From assembly GCA_010279815.1 (NCBI GenBank), contig QEOQ01000226.1, positions 2,649,551 to 2,713,550 of the forward strand: a DNA stretch of 64,000 nucleotides. Reading direction: 5' to 3'. Positions 12,721 to 23,168 of this stretch are shown here, piece after piece. Source of the DNA: Brachionus plicatilis (lineage: Eukaryota > Rotifera > Eurotatoria > Ploima > Brachionidae). Below the pieces are notes generated by a model that saw only the letters and a list, made by a program, of their open reading frames with translations, made no database searches and was not told the origin of the DNA. The position numbers and the translations under genes were made by a program. Position 1 is the stretch's first letter, and each line of letters begins with the position of its first letter.

Positions 12721-13486
12721 TTTTTTAAATTTTTTATTTTGAGGAATTTAAAAAAAAAATCTTTTAGTTTTTATATGTGAAATACTGGACCCATTTAACC
12801 AAATAAGTATAAATTGTTATCATTGTAAATATTTGTATTAGGTGATCGGACGCGTAGTCTAATTAGAATCATGTCAAGTTATTAGATTTCACTGACATCA
12901 GACAAAAGCATTAGATTCAAGTCTACTAAATATTTGCTGAATCAAATTTGAAGGCAACTATGGCTTTCTGATTTTAGCATTTAAATCAAATATTTGAAAT
13001 ATTTGTCTATGTTTGAGTTGAGAATGTGCCAAGCAGGAAGAAATTCTCATGTTTTTGGTCACGATAAAATTACATTGAATTCGATATGTTATCGCTTCGA
13101 ATGTGAGCAAACTAATGCCAAGAGACTCAGTCAAAACTATTTTTAAAAATTCACCTTTTTTAACATTTTATTTAAAGACACTACAAAATATTTTTATACA
13201 ATTTCCTACATCTTTCTTAAGAATAAATTTAAAATGAATTTCAACTAAAGACTCTAAGGTAATGTAGATTAAAAAAAATTGTATTTTTTATACCTTTTGA
13301 GATTTCGGTTTAAAAATAAAATTTCTAAATTGAAAAAAAGAAAAACAAAGCTTTGATTTAAATTGATTTTAAGTTTGAATTTATTGACTGTGAAATTCAA
13401 CTTTCTTAACGATTTTCTTGATTTTTGAAAAAAAAATGCAGTCCATCAAATTAAGGATTTTTTGATTCAGTTCTAATTTTTAAATT
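12721..13486. other. AT-rich intergenic sequence
   Basis: Upstream of the ShKT/EF-hand gene. No coding frame or clear repeat. A less AT-rich patch near 12840-13110 was read in all frames without finding a protein signature. Confidence 0.35.
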
Positions 13487-13494
13487 ATCGCCAG

Positions 13495-14187
13495 TAGGGT
13501 TGTTAATCGAAATTCAAAGATCGATTGAAATTCGTTTTTTTTTTTTATCGATTAAAAAAAAATCGTGATTTTTTACTTTTTATTCGAATAAAAATTAAAA
13601 TAATCGATCAAAAAGAAAAGAAAAAAATAAATATTCGATTAAAAATTTTCGATTTTTAAAAAAAACAATTTTCTAGAATCATAACAAAAAAAAAGCATCT
13701 CTAAAATTTTTTTAAAAATTAAACTATATCACTAAAAAATTTTTAAAATTTTTAAAATTGTCTCGAATAAAAAGTAGCATTTCTAAGTGATCAGTATCAA
13801 GTCTACTACTTTAGTCTGTTTGATTTTAGACAGGCATTACTAAAAATACGTTCACTTGGAACTGAAGACGCTGTAATACAAAAAAAGTGTTTTAAGACCT
13901 TAAAACACATTTTTAAAATTTTTGGTTTTCGATTTTATTTTTTTATGACTAAGTGAAAAAGAATTTTTAGAAAGTTTATTTTACGACAAGATTAAGATGA
14001 TGTTAATTTTCAATTTTTTTTTCTTTTTTACCAAACAAAAAAGAATCTTTGAATAAAAAAAATTTTATCCGATAGAATCAAAAAATAAAAATTCGATTTT
14101 TTAAAAAATATTTTATCGAGATCGTTTTTTTAATAGTTAATTTTTTTATTTTAATCATTTAAAAAAAAAAGATCGATTAGCAACCTT
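13495..14187. mobile_element. Probable hAT-like MITE with ATCG-rich terminal inverted repeats
   Basis: The left end AGGGTTGTTAATCGAAATTC and the right end (read inverted) AAGGTTGCTAATCGATC form terminal inverted repeats. The interior alternates poly-A/T with repeated ATCGATT/AATCGAAT blocks. Flanks TCGCCAGT (13487-13494) and TCGTCAGT (14190-14197) match at 7 of 8 positions, suggesting an aged 8-bp duplication. No transposase remnant is visible. The left boundary is clearer than the right. Confidence 0.5.
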
Positions 14188-14193
14188 AATCGT

Positions 14194-14336
14194 CAGTATA
14201 TTGGTAGTACAAGATTATTTATAGATTGTTGATATTATTTGGTACAATTTACAGAGCATGTTTTGGTTCTTCAGAACTTAAGCTTTGGCATTTTTAATAT
14301 TTTGTTTTCGTTTTTTGTACCATAGTTCACAATGCC
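14194..14336. repeat. Solo arm of the MITE family at 55606-55983
   Basis: This segment, from CAGTATATTGGTAGTAC to GTACCATAGTTCACAATGCC, is clearly homologous to the right arm of the palindromic element at 55606-55983, sharing the strings AGAGCATGTTTTGG/ACAGAACATGTTTTGG and TTTGGCA..TTTTAATATTTTGTT. The partner arm is not present next to it. Confidence 0.7.
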
Positions 14337-15710
14337 AAATTAAACTCAAATTAGGTAAATACTATTTAGTTATAATCGATTTTCTAAAATCAACTAAAAA
14401 ATTTTCAATTTTTTTTTTTAAATTAGCTTAAATATTAGAATAAAATACTCAGGTTAAAATTTATTTCATAATAAATTAGTATTCTTAAAATATTTTTTTC
14501 CAGTGGCGTTATGAGACATGGAATACAGATTAGGCCAAAGGTAACTATAGTTAAGGTAATATTTTTTTGGATTTTTAAAGATGTTTTTGTTTTTTAAAGT
14601 ATGAATTATTTTAGAATAAAACGAATAAAAAATATTTTCACTCAGTCTTGTGTCATAGAATTTCAAAGTCACGTTATTAAAAAAAGACAAGCTTCTTTCG
14701 GAAGCTGAGAAAACTGTTTTTCTTTAATAAACCAGGAAACAATTCTCTTTTTTTAAGTTTACAAGAAATCTTTAATAAAATTAAATTCTGGATTTTTTAA
14801 ATAACTTTAAATTTAAATAACCATTAATTCATTAATCGATTAATTTTTTTTAGTTGACTATAAAATCTACTAATTTATCTCAAAATGATAGTTAAATTAG
14901 CAAAAAATGTTAATTTTTTTTGTCATAATTTTTAAAATTTTTAGATTTTTAAATTTCAGATTTAAAAGCTAAAATTAAAATTTAACGATTTATTTGAAAT
15001 TATTTAATTAGGTATTATAAAAAAAAATATTCAAAAATTTAAAATAATTAAAAATTAAATTTTAAAACGATTAAAAATAAATAAAAATTAAAGAGAAAAC
15101 AAAATTTTTACAACAAAGAATAAAAGTATTTAATTAAACGTGCACAACTTGAATTTTTATGAATTCAATTTTTTGTATTTTTTTTATTTAAAATAGGAAT
15201 TTGAAACTTTAGAAAAACATTTATTATCATTTATTATCGACTAAAAAATATTAGTTGATTTAAAGTTAATCGATTATTGAATCGATTATTGAAAAACGAT
15301 TGCCAACACTACTAAAGACAAGAAATAAATTCGTCAATTTTCAGCATTTGTTTGAATTTAATTTAATTTTCTAAATAGAATCAAATCAGTGCTTGATACC
15401 AAAGAACATGACAATAAATTTTTAAAATATCAAAAACAAATTTGACTTTTAATTTTTCACTTTGACTTTTAAACTCTGTTAAGGTCTGATTTTTATTTGA
15501 AGTTAATTGAGTTAAAGAGAGTTAATTCTGAATCAAAAGTGAACTCAGGAAATTTTAATTTTGTTTCAAAATTAAGTTATTTGCATTGATTTTAAAATTT
15601 TTTGAAAGACAAAACTTATTGCATAATAAATACAACTTAAACATAAAAAACCTAAAAAAATTTAAAATAAATTATTATATTTAAAATTTAAAATTAGACA
15701 ATCTAACAAA
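14337..15710. other. AT-rich intergenic sequence with a second ATCG-type repeat end
   Basis: Mostly A/T runs. Around 15255-15312 repeated AATCGATTATTGA followed by ACGATTGCCAACACTAC looks like the right end of another hAT-type MITE (inverted: GTAGTGTTGGCAATCGT). A left partner is not clear. A short minus-strand frame at 14466-14690 has no recognisable motif. Confidence 0.4.
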
Positions 15711-16479
15711 ATGGATATATTCCAATCTGCGATTCAGGGAAAAGTGATCAAGATGAACGAGTATTTTTTAGTTGGCAGTGTTTTGGATCCTGTAAAAGAC
15801 GGATTTTTAGAAATACTTCGGGGTCTGTGCGATAACCCGGAAAACAAACCAGTTGAATTTTTAGAGACTGAATACATTTATTTAAAAAGTTAAACAATCT
15901 ATAAAAATTTGAATTTTTTAAAATTATTTTTCTCTAGCCAACCCCAATGGACCAAATGTTACGCTTAGAGCCCGTAAGGTAGGCAGTCCTCCTGATACTG
16001 CGCAACACTGCCATCTAAAGTATGTCGGCAGTATTGATTATAAAACTGACAAAGTAATGGTCAGAACTTATAATGACTGTCTTACTAGCTCAAATTTGGA
16101 TGAATACTTAACAGCTCTGGGTTTTAAGTAGAAAATTGAAATAAAAAAAATTAGTAAAGTGTTGATAAATTAAAAAAGTTTAGAAAGCGAGCTAATAATA
16201 AAAGGAAACTTATTCCATAAAGGCCATTTGAAGATTGTTGTTTCAAAAATTTTTCAACCAAGTGCAACCGAACCACAGGCTTTGAGTAACTCTCATTTGG
16301 TTGAGATTAGTTGCACTGGACCTCCAGGCCAGGTAAAACTATTATCTTGGTTTAATCTAACTTTAACTTTTTTTTTAAAGACTGCAATTGCAGACAGTGT
16401 AAAACAGTTTGCTGATTTGCTCAAGCCATTTGTTCGAATGGACAAAATTTCCCAAATAAATGAAGAATTGAATATATGA
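15711..16479 (+). CDS. MED18: Mediator complex subunit 18
   Basis: Four exons (15711-15888, 15938-16127, 16179-16332, 16381-16479) join in frame to encode 206 residues; human MED18 has 208. Diagnostic matches in order are MNEYFLVGSVLDP (human MMEYLLQGSVLDH), LRGLCDNPENKPVEFLE, RARKVG.., KGNLFHKGHLKIVVSKIF (human KGHLFRKGIMKIMVYKIF), SHLVEISCTGPPGQ and VKQFADLLKPFVRMDKI. MED18 sits in the Mediator head module next to MED20 and contacts RNA polymerase II and TFIIB. The three introns are 46-51 nt. The ATG is the first in frame after an AT-rich leader. The U2-bearing repeat begins about 115 bp past the stop. Confidence 0.95.
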
Positions 16480-16624
16480 TAATTTTTTTTTACATCCACC
16501 CTTCATTAAGATAATTAAAAATTTAAAAAAAAATAAATTTCTTTTAGATTCTATAATTATATTTGTTTAATTAAATAAAATTATTTATTTAAAAAATTTT
16601 TAAAGAATATTTAAATAATAAAAA

Positions 16625-16767
16625 TTTTAAAACTATGTCCCAAAAAGAGAAAAGATGTCAGATTAAAATATTTGATGTAATTGCACAAAAAAAAAAATTA
16701 ATGCAAAAAATTCAAATTTTAAAAAAATTTATATGCATTAATACGAGTTGGAAAATAATGTTTCTTT
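16625..16767 (+). promoter_or_regulatory. Conserved U2 upstream region (putative DSE/PSE)
   Basis: This upstream block is conserved in all three copies. Candidate elements are TTAATGCAAAAAATTCAAAT (octamer-like, roughly 75 nt upstream) and TTATATGCATTAATACGAG about 40 nt before the transcript start, the usual neighbourhood of a snRNA proximal element. Assignment rests on position and conservation between copies only. The copies are so alike that conservation is weak evidence for function. Confidence 0.45.
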
Positions 16768-16956
16768 ATCGCTTCTCGGCCTCTGGCTAAGATCAAAGTG
16801 TAGTATCTGTTCTCATCAGTTTAATATCTGATGGGGGGTCCATTGGGCCCCCGCGATATTAAATCGATTTTTGTGAGCGGACTGGTTGCGCAGAGCTTGC
16901 TCGGCACCAGTCATGGATCGACCTAGCGTTGCACTATATTGCTAGGACCGGTCCAC
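16768..16956 (+). ncRNA. U2 spliceosomal snRNA, copy 1
   Basis: The 189-nt gene begins ATCGCTTCTCGGCC as in other eukaryotic U2 genes. The branch-site recognition segment GTAGTA (16800-16805) is intact, followed by ATCTGTTCTCATCAGTTTAA (stem-loop IIa region). The Sm site ATTTTTG lies at 16867-16873. The 3' stem-loops (GCACCAGTC..., GCTAGGACCGGTCCAC) end the gene. It differs from the vertebrate form near the 5' end: the first hairpin loop is one base shorter (GGCCTCTGGC) and there is an extra A in GATCAAAGTG. U2 pairs with the intron branch point and with U6. Confidence 0.95.
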
Positions 16957-16980
16957 AAAACCCCTTTTGGGGGGTTTTAT
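16957..16980 (+). terminator. C/G-rich hairpin directly 3' of U2
   Basis: CCCCTTTTGGGGGG flanked by A4 and T4 immediately follows the U2 3' end in all three copies. It could be a 3'-end formation signal (replacing a recognisable 3' box) or just part of the duplicated flank. Confidence 0.4.
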
Positions 16981-17027
16981 TATTAAATTAAATAAGAAAA
17001 ATTCTTTTTAAAAAAATTCAATTTATT

Positions 17028-18036
17028 TTAATTCATTGCATTACCAGTTTTTATATATTCAATTTTTGGTATTTTTTTATTTAGTAAAGGAATTTGAAAT
17101 TTTAAAAAAATATTTATCAACTCAGTTTCTGTTGATAGTCTTTTTATTTTATCATGTAAATTTGATTTAAAAATAAAAAATTTTAAATCATCCATTGAAT
17201 GATTTGGACTATTAAAGTGAATTGATACTTCAGAAAGCTTATCAAAGTTACTTAAAGATTTTCTGATATTTTGTCTAAAATAATTAATGTAATAAAAATG
17301 TTGTCCAATTCTTTCTTTAGCTTTTTTACCTGATTCACCTATATAAAAAACATAGCATTTTGAACATTTTATAATATAAACAACTCCGCTTGATTCGCAA
17401 TTTGAATTGTTTTGAAATGGGATACAATAATTTTTAAATTTTAAATAAAAAGTTTTACTTGTAAACATACAAGTTATACAATTATTTAAATTACATTTAT
17501 TATTGAAAAATTTAATATGATTATTTAATTTAAAATTCAAAATTAAATGAGAACCTAAATTTTTACCCAACTTATTTACAATCAAAAACTTTCTATCTTT
17601 AATGTAATTTGTTTCATTCTTTATTTTTAGCATTGAATTTTTTATAATTGTGTTTAAATCGTTTAAGATTGAGTCATAATTAATGAAAAATTTTAGATCG
17701 GTGTTATTTGAATTTATTTTATTTTTATAAGGTAGTATCATTTCTCATTTCTATTTTATTACCTATAGAACGACTAATTCCTAAAACTTTATTGAAATCA
17801 TAACCTTGTTTTACTAAATTAAAAATCAAATTCCTAGAATGAAATAAGTAATCAATGTAAAATGAACAAATCCTTCTTATTCTAATAAAAAGTGAAGAAG
17901 GAATATTATCAAAAATATGACTAGGATGATTAGAAATTGGCATTAGGTAACTGCATGGATTCGTTGGTTTAATATAAAGATCAAAAACTATTTTCTTAAA
18001 AATTGGTTCATATTTAATTTTGAGATCTAAAAAGTA
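17028..18036 (-). mobile_element. 5'-truncated Penelope-like element: RT C-terminus plus GIY-YIG endonuclease
   Basis: On the minus strand the sequence starts within the RT (FDLYIKPTNPCSYLMPISN, then HIFDNIPSSLFIRIRRICSF and LVKQGYDFNKVLG) and runs into a 237-residue frame ending at 17028. This second frame carries the GIY-YIG nuclease: GVVYIIKCSKCYVFYIGESG, with the catalytic-type arginine in KAKERIGQHF, and a cysteine pair in the upstream linker (CNLNNCITC). This domain order is specific to Penelope-like elements. A frameshift near 17730 separates the two parts. The 5' part of the RT is missing, so it is a dead 3' fragment. Its last five codons lie inside the U2 repeat unit. Confidence 0.9.
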
Positions 18037-20171
18037 AAAAACACAGAGCTAGAAATTGAAAATTTACAGTTGGATAATTAGAGTCCTCTCATTTTTATAA
18101 AGTAAATTAAAAATTTTACTAACCTTGAGAAATTAAATCCATTCGCCTTTTGTTTAAAAAAGAGGAAAATTTTTTTTAAATAGCTTTTTATAAATAGATT
18201 AAATATTAAATAAGATTAGATTTTTAGGAATTTAGAATAATTTTTATTCAAATTTTTATTTTAGATTCATTTGTAATAATCTGTTCTAAGTGAATAGTTT
18301 ACCCATATCTTTGTTTTATCATGTAAAACTATGTCGAATGAAAAGACAAATAATCAAGGAAATGCTACATATCTTAATGATAAAAGTTTGTATCCATTAT
18401 TTCTAAAAAGTTAATTAATATTAAATTTTTTTGAATATATAAAAATAAAAATTAAATATTCTATATTTAATTACATTTTTACGTTATAATAATAATTTGT
18501 AAAAATATTGAAGGCGTAGAAATAGCAAAATAATTAGTGCTTAAATTGAATTTGTTAAATTAATAAATTATTTTAATTATTTTTTTCATACTTTTAAATA
18601 AAAAGAAACAATAAACATAAAATTTTTATTTTCTAAGTAAAGTTAAAACTAAAATAAACTAAATAAATCGTAGCTTAATTAATTTAAAAGCTCTGTGCGT
18701 AGGTAATTTTTCGGGATGTACGTATTGGCCCCCTTCGTTTTACATCTTTAATAGAGGTGCCCAGTCAATTAGGATATTCGGTATTGATTTCGATATTGAT
18801 ATTTTTACCGGCTGGAAGCCACCTTTAACTCGATTTAGTGTTCATCAAAATTTAATGCGTAGAGAAATTCGATTTTTATCTTACTCTTTTACATTATCGC
18901 ACCAATGCTCGGTCTATGACTGAGATATGAACAAAATATAAAGAAAATCTTTTATTTAGAATTTTGAAAAATCATTTTGACAATATTTAAAATTAATTTT
19001 TAAAGCTTTCTCACGTAAAACTAGTCCTGAAGCGACACGGTCAAACGAAACTCAATAAAATTTGATGTATTCCTGGTTTTGTTTCTTGTGATGTGTGATT
19101 AAAAAATAATAACAAAAAGACTAACCCCAAATTAAACTAAACTTTAATTTCAAAATTTCTTTTTATTTTCTATTTTTATCTTCGCCAAGCATGGCCTAAT
19201 TTTTGAATAAATAATAATAATAATAATAAACTTGTCTTAAATAAATATATATATCTAAGCAAGTAATAGATATATTATTTGTCTTGTTGTAATAATAACA
19301 ACCATTGTATGAAAAAAAGTATTTTATAAGTAAAATATCAAATTTTATCAGCAAAATTTGAGAAAATAGAAATATTTTAAGAATTGTCAAAAATAAAAAA
19401 CAGAAAAAATATTCGAACTATTAAATAGGTCAATTATGGACTGATAGAAAATTTTTTTTTGCCTTGAAATTTTAATAAACTTGAACCTTCAAAAGTTTTA
19501 TTATTAAATTCAATAATTTTCATTTTGTTAAATAGATTAAAAGTAAAAGATATCAATTAATGAGAACCATTGGATTCAATTAAAAAAATTACAACTAACA
19601 AGTACTTGGAACCAAAGATCAAGTGACAATGACACTTCTTATTTAATGATTAAGATCAGTGTATTTAAATTTTAAAAAAATTCCATCTTAAAGAAATTTT
19701 TAATTTTTAAAAATAAATTTTAAAATTGTGAAACTGAAAACCTGAAATGCTAAATAAATGAAAAATTGATAAAAAGATTAATGTAAACAAAATATTTATT
19801 ATTAAAAAAGAACAAAAAAATCATTTTAAAAAAGTCAAAAAATAAAAAGTTGTCAATCAACTTAATGTTAAATTAATTTTGTATTAATATAAATTTCATT
19901 TAAATAAATTGCAATTTTTTTTTTATTTTTCATTTTTATAATGAACTAACTTTTTTTATTTAATTTCAAATTTTATTTTTTTATTATAATAAATATAGAA
20001 TTATTAGATAGTTTTTATTTTGAAATTTAAATTTATTTTATTTAAATTTCTAGAAAAAATGTATAAAATAATTTTTTTAAATCGAAAAAATAGCTAAGCT
20101 ATAATTTAAATAAATGTTGGATCGATTTTTGTATTTAAACTTTTATCGATTTTATTTAAATTGAAAATAAT
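18037..20171. other. Intergenic sequence with minor repeats
   Basis: Mostly AT-rich without genes. Three things stand out. A compositionally distinct segment lies near 18690-18930 (CTCTGTGCGTAGG, GGCTGGAAGCCACC) with no reading frame I recognise. A short TAA microsatellite lies near 19206-19228. The segment at about 19795-19905 recurs inverted at about 25005-25105 (shared strings include CTTAATGTT and AATTAATTTTGTATTAATA). Confidence 0.5.
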
Positions 20172-20997
20172 TTATTGAAAAGATGGTCTGAAATAGTATT
20201 TTTTCAAATAAAGTGAAAAAACAATTATGTAAACTAGAACAATAATTGATAGCACAATGCCAAAAGATAAATAGGCCCAATAGATTGATTTAGGACGTTT
20301 CACAAAACATCGCGGATCTTCAGTGGCCAAATTTAGATTACATGAATCATAAAATGAAAGCGCATAGGCACTTATTGCCACTACACCAAGAATTGTCAAT
20401 ACTAAACTTAATCCATGAAGTGCCACCAATATGATAAAAATAATTTTTTTTTTAAAAAAAACTAAAATAAACAAATATTTTTAATGCCATTTAAAATTTA
20501 TTTTAAATTACTTGTTCCGAGTACAAGAATTGCAAGGATCATATTAAAGCCACCATCCTTTGAAAAATTGAAAAAAAATTTTTTTGAAAGTTAAGAAAAA
20601 TTACCCAATATCCCGAATATACATTTGCGTATTTTACACCTTTGAAATTTAAGCCCATTTGGATAATTATTAAAATAAAGCTGCACAAAAATAAAAGACC
20701 GAAGTGAGCTATTGTGTATTTAAGTGGAAATTTTTCAGACTGAATTTCTTCAATGACAGATTTTCCTTGTAAATTTTGGATCATTTTTTCGTCGTCATAT
20801 CTTTTCGCTTCTTTTTTTAACTGGTTCAATGAGACAGTTTGAGTTGATTCATTAACTGTAGCCGGCTTTAGCTCATACTGGTTATCAGTGTAATTATAAG
20901 TGTACATTGGATATGGATAATAATGAGAACTATTGGACTGGGTAGTTGGAAAAATCGTTCCAACACGATTAACATATTTTTTATCTTTGAAAGTCAT
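20172..20997 (-). CDS. Four-transmembrane protein, family member 1
   Basis: Three exons (20997-20605, 20557-20512, 20461-20172) give 242 residues. A cytosolic-looking N-terminal tail of about 90 residues, rich in Y, P and S/T near its start, precedes four hydrophobic segments: AHFGLLFLCSFILIIIQMG, NMILAILVLG, IILVALHGLSLVLTILGVVA and LSFGIVLSIIVLVYIIVFSL. The loop between TM3 and TM4 has two cysteines (CNLNLATEDPRC). The second intron is phase 1 at the end of TM2, the same position and phase as the single intron of the genes at 39200, 51472 and 56756, so the four are paralogues. The topology resembles MS4A/MARVEL-type tetraspan proteins, but I cannot place it in a named family. Confidence 0.85.
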
Positions 20998-21023
20998 GAT
21001 GAATAAAGAAAGAAATTTCGACT

Positions 21024-21473
21024 ATTTTTAAAGAATATTTAAATAATAAAAATTTTAAAACTATGTCCCAAAAAGAGAAAAGATGTCAGATTAAAATATT
21101 TGATGTAATTGCACAAAAAAAAAAATTAATGCAAAAAATTCAAATTTTAAAAAAATTTATATGCATTAATACGAGTTGGAAAATAATGTTTCTTTATCGC
21201 TTCTCGGCCTCTGGCTAAGATCAAAGTGTAGTATCTGTTCTCATCAGTTTAATATCTGATGGGGGGTCCATTGGGCCCCCGCGATATTAAATCGATTTTT
21301 GTGAGCGGACTGGTTGCGCAGAGCTTGCTCGGCACCAGTCATGGATCGACCTAGCGTTGCACTATATTGCTAGGACCGGTCCACAAAACCCCTTTTGGGG
21401 GGTTTTATTATTAAATTAAATAAGAAAAATATTTTTAAAAAAATTCAATTTATTTTAATTCATTGCATAACCA
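21024..21473 (+). repeat. Dispersed U2-carrying repeat unit, copy 2
   Basis: Nearly identical to 16595-17046. It starts only about 27 bp upstream of the divergent four-TM gene start codon. At its 3' boundary it interrupts or abuts the MITE copy that follows. Confidence 0.9.
21196..21384 (+). ncRNA. U2 spliceosomal snRNA, copy 2
   Basis: The 189 nt read identically to copy 1 over the whole gene, with the same branch-site GTAGTA, Sm site and 3' stem-loops, and the same C/G hairpin immediately downstream. Confidence 0.95.
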
Positions 21474-22582
21474 TAAGACAAATATCATTATAAAAATAAA
21501 ATTTTAAATTTATTCAAGTGGAAAAATGAAATTAATTTTATTTGAATGAATGTATATGTAATAGTAAAATTGTAAAATACGGAATTTTGTAAATTTCCTG
21601 GTTGATCAGTAAATTTCTAAAATAATGAAACAAAAATTATGTTTTGAATTTTTTTCCAGTAATTTTCTAAATTTACGTATAGAGCAGTAAATTTGTATTA
21701 CTTTATTTACATTTAAGTACTCTTCCTTTCCTCCGCTCTTCCTCAACTTTTCCTTTCCTCAACTCCTTCTTTCTTCAACTCTTAGGAAAGGAAAGGAAAA
21801 GTTGAGGAAGAGTCGAAGAACAAAATGCGTACAATTAAGTTTTAATTTGTATCGTATTTACTAACTATTTTAGAAATTAACTAAAGCCTTTTTTTTCAAG
21901 TAAATTACTAAAACAAATAAAAAAAAAGTAAAAAAGTAAAACAATATTTTTTTATTTTATTCTAGAAATTTACTGATCTCTCAGTAATTTTGGCAAAATG
22001 TAATTTATTGTACATTTTTTTATTTTCACATTTTTACATTTTTGAGAGAAGAAAAAAAAATCTAAAAAAATTTTCATTCAAGAAAAGTAATAATAAATTC
22101 GCAATTAATTAAAAGGGATTTTCAAAAAATTATCCTTGGTTTTTACATTTAAATTTTTCTAAAACTCCTTTTTAAGTAATTGCGAATTTATTGTTACTTT
22201 TCTTGAATGAAAATTTTTTGAGATTTTTTTTTCTTCTCTCATAAAATGTGAAAATAAAAAAATGTACAATAAATTACATTTTACCGTAATTTTACAAATT
22301 TACGTGTTTTAGAAATTTACGTTAACATATGTAATAGTTATAAATTTGAATTTTTGAATTAACTTTACCTAAATTATTTAAATTATTGATTGTTTTTGTT
22401 AAATAAATTAGATATAAATAATTTTGATATAAATTTGATAATAAACCATTATTAAACATAACATGTCTAGTTAAGTTTAGTATTTATTTCTTAAAAATTT
22501 TCAAAATCATTAGATTAATTAAGTCTTAAAATTTTAAATGATCGTTTTGATCTTAAAATTTGATCTGAAACTTCCATTTGCC
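21474..22582. mobile_element. Truncated MITE (GGCAAATTGAAG family) carrying a nested insertion
   Basis: Read inverted from 22582, the sequence GGCAAATGGAAGTTTCAGATC and what follows is homologous to the left half of the MITE at 53914-54354. Shared strings include GATCATTTAAAATT, CTTAATTAATCTAATG and ACATGTTATGTTTAA, and after the nested insert CATTCATTCAAA. The other end of the element is cut off by the U2 repeat at 21473. Homology is interrupted by 21565-22326. Confidence 0.75.
21565..22326. mobile_element. 762-bp nested insertion with internal inverted repeats
   Basis: It is flanked by the 11-bp direct repeat ATATGTAATAG (21554-21564 and 22327-22337), consistent with a target-site duplication. 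Inside are two stem structures: 21720-21825 (CTTCCTCAACTTTTCCTTTC inverted against GGAAAGGAAAAGTTGAGGAAG) and about 21990-22290 (arms containing TGTACAATAAATTACATTTT, AAAATTTTCATTCAAGAAAAG and AATTCGCAATTA). Ends carry GTAAATTT motifs but only weak terminal inverted repeats. Confidence 0.65.
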
Positions 22583-22822
22583 CTTTTCTGTCCTTTTTTT
22601 TTTATTGTGATACTTCTTGTGATGGTGGTGGTTGTTCTTACGAGTCTGATAGTTGTTCTGGTGATGTATAAGGTTATTTAGATGATGTCGATGTCCTTGA
22701 ACTGATGCAATAATTGTCAATGTATCAATTTCAGATAAATTGGGTGGTTTACTTCTCAATCTAGTTGGCCTTCCTATCTTTGGACGTCCCCCTTTTACGA
22801 TTTCCTTCAATTTTGGCTTCAT
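22553..22822 (-). CDS. Hypothetical 89-residue AT-hook-like, His/Lys-rich protein
   Basis: An ATG-initiated frame with two GRP cores (KGGRPKIGRPTRLRS), typical of AT-hook DNA-binding motifs, then a low-complexity N/H/K-rich tail (NNHHHHKKYHNKKKR). The last ten or so codons lie in the terminal repeat of the neighbouring MITE, so the original C-terminus may have been replaced or the frame may be a relic of a transposon protein (MULE proteins often end in similar basic motifs). Expression is not supported by anything in the sequence. Confidence 0.35.
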   Translation of the reverse strand: MKPKLKEIVKGGRPKIGRPTRLRSKPPNLSEIDTLTIIASVQGHRHHLNNLIHHQNNYQTRKNNHHHHKKYHNKKKRTEKGKWKFQIKF

Positions 22823-23168
22823 TGATATATATTTGGTACTAACTAAAATATTTTTAGCTTTTATTAAATTATTTCTAGTACCAGCAAAGCATATTAAGTA
22901 CTAATTTTTTTGGTTTAGGATTAAATTGTATTTGGTATCACATAAAATATATTGAATAGAATATAGGCAATTTTATTATCAAACTTAATGAGAAAAATAT
23001 AAAAAAAATTGCAATTGACAAAATTTAAAAAAAAATTTTAATAAAGTAAATATTTTTAAAGATTTTTTTCGTTTAAAAATTTTGAACTGTCTTTTTAAAA
23101 ATATTCAATATCAATTTAAAAATAGGGAATTCAAGTTTTTTCCTTAATTGACCTCCAAATATTTATTA

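Larger units (their letters stand above)
16595..17046 (+). repeat. Dispersed U2-carrying repeat unit, copy 1
   Basis: About 452 bp nearly identical to 21024-21473, and for about 405 bp to copy 3 at about 24595-24999. The unit holds the upstream region, the U2 gene and its 3' flank. The 3' boundary overlaps the last codons of the Penelope-like ORF on the opposite strand. Confidence 0.9.
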
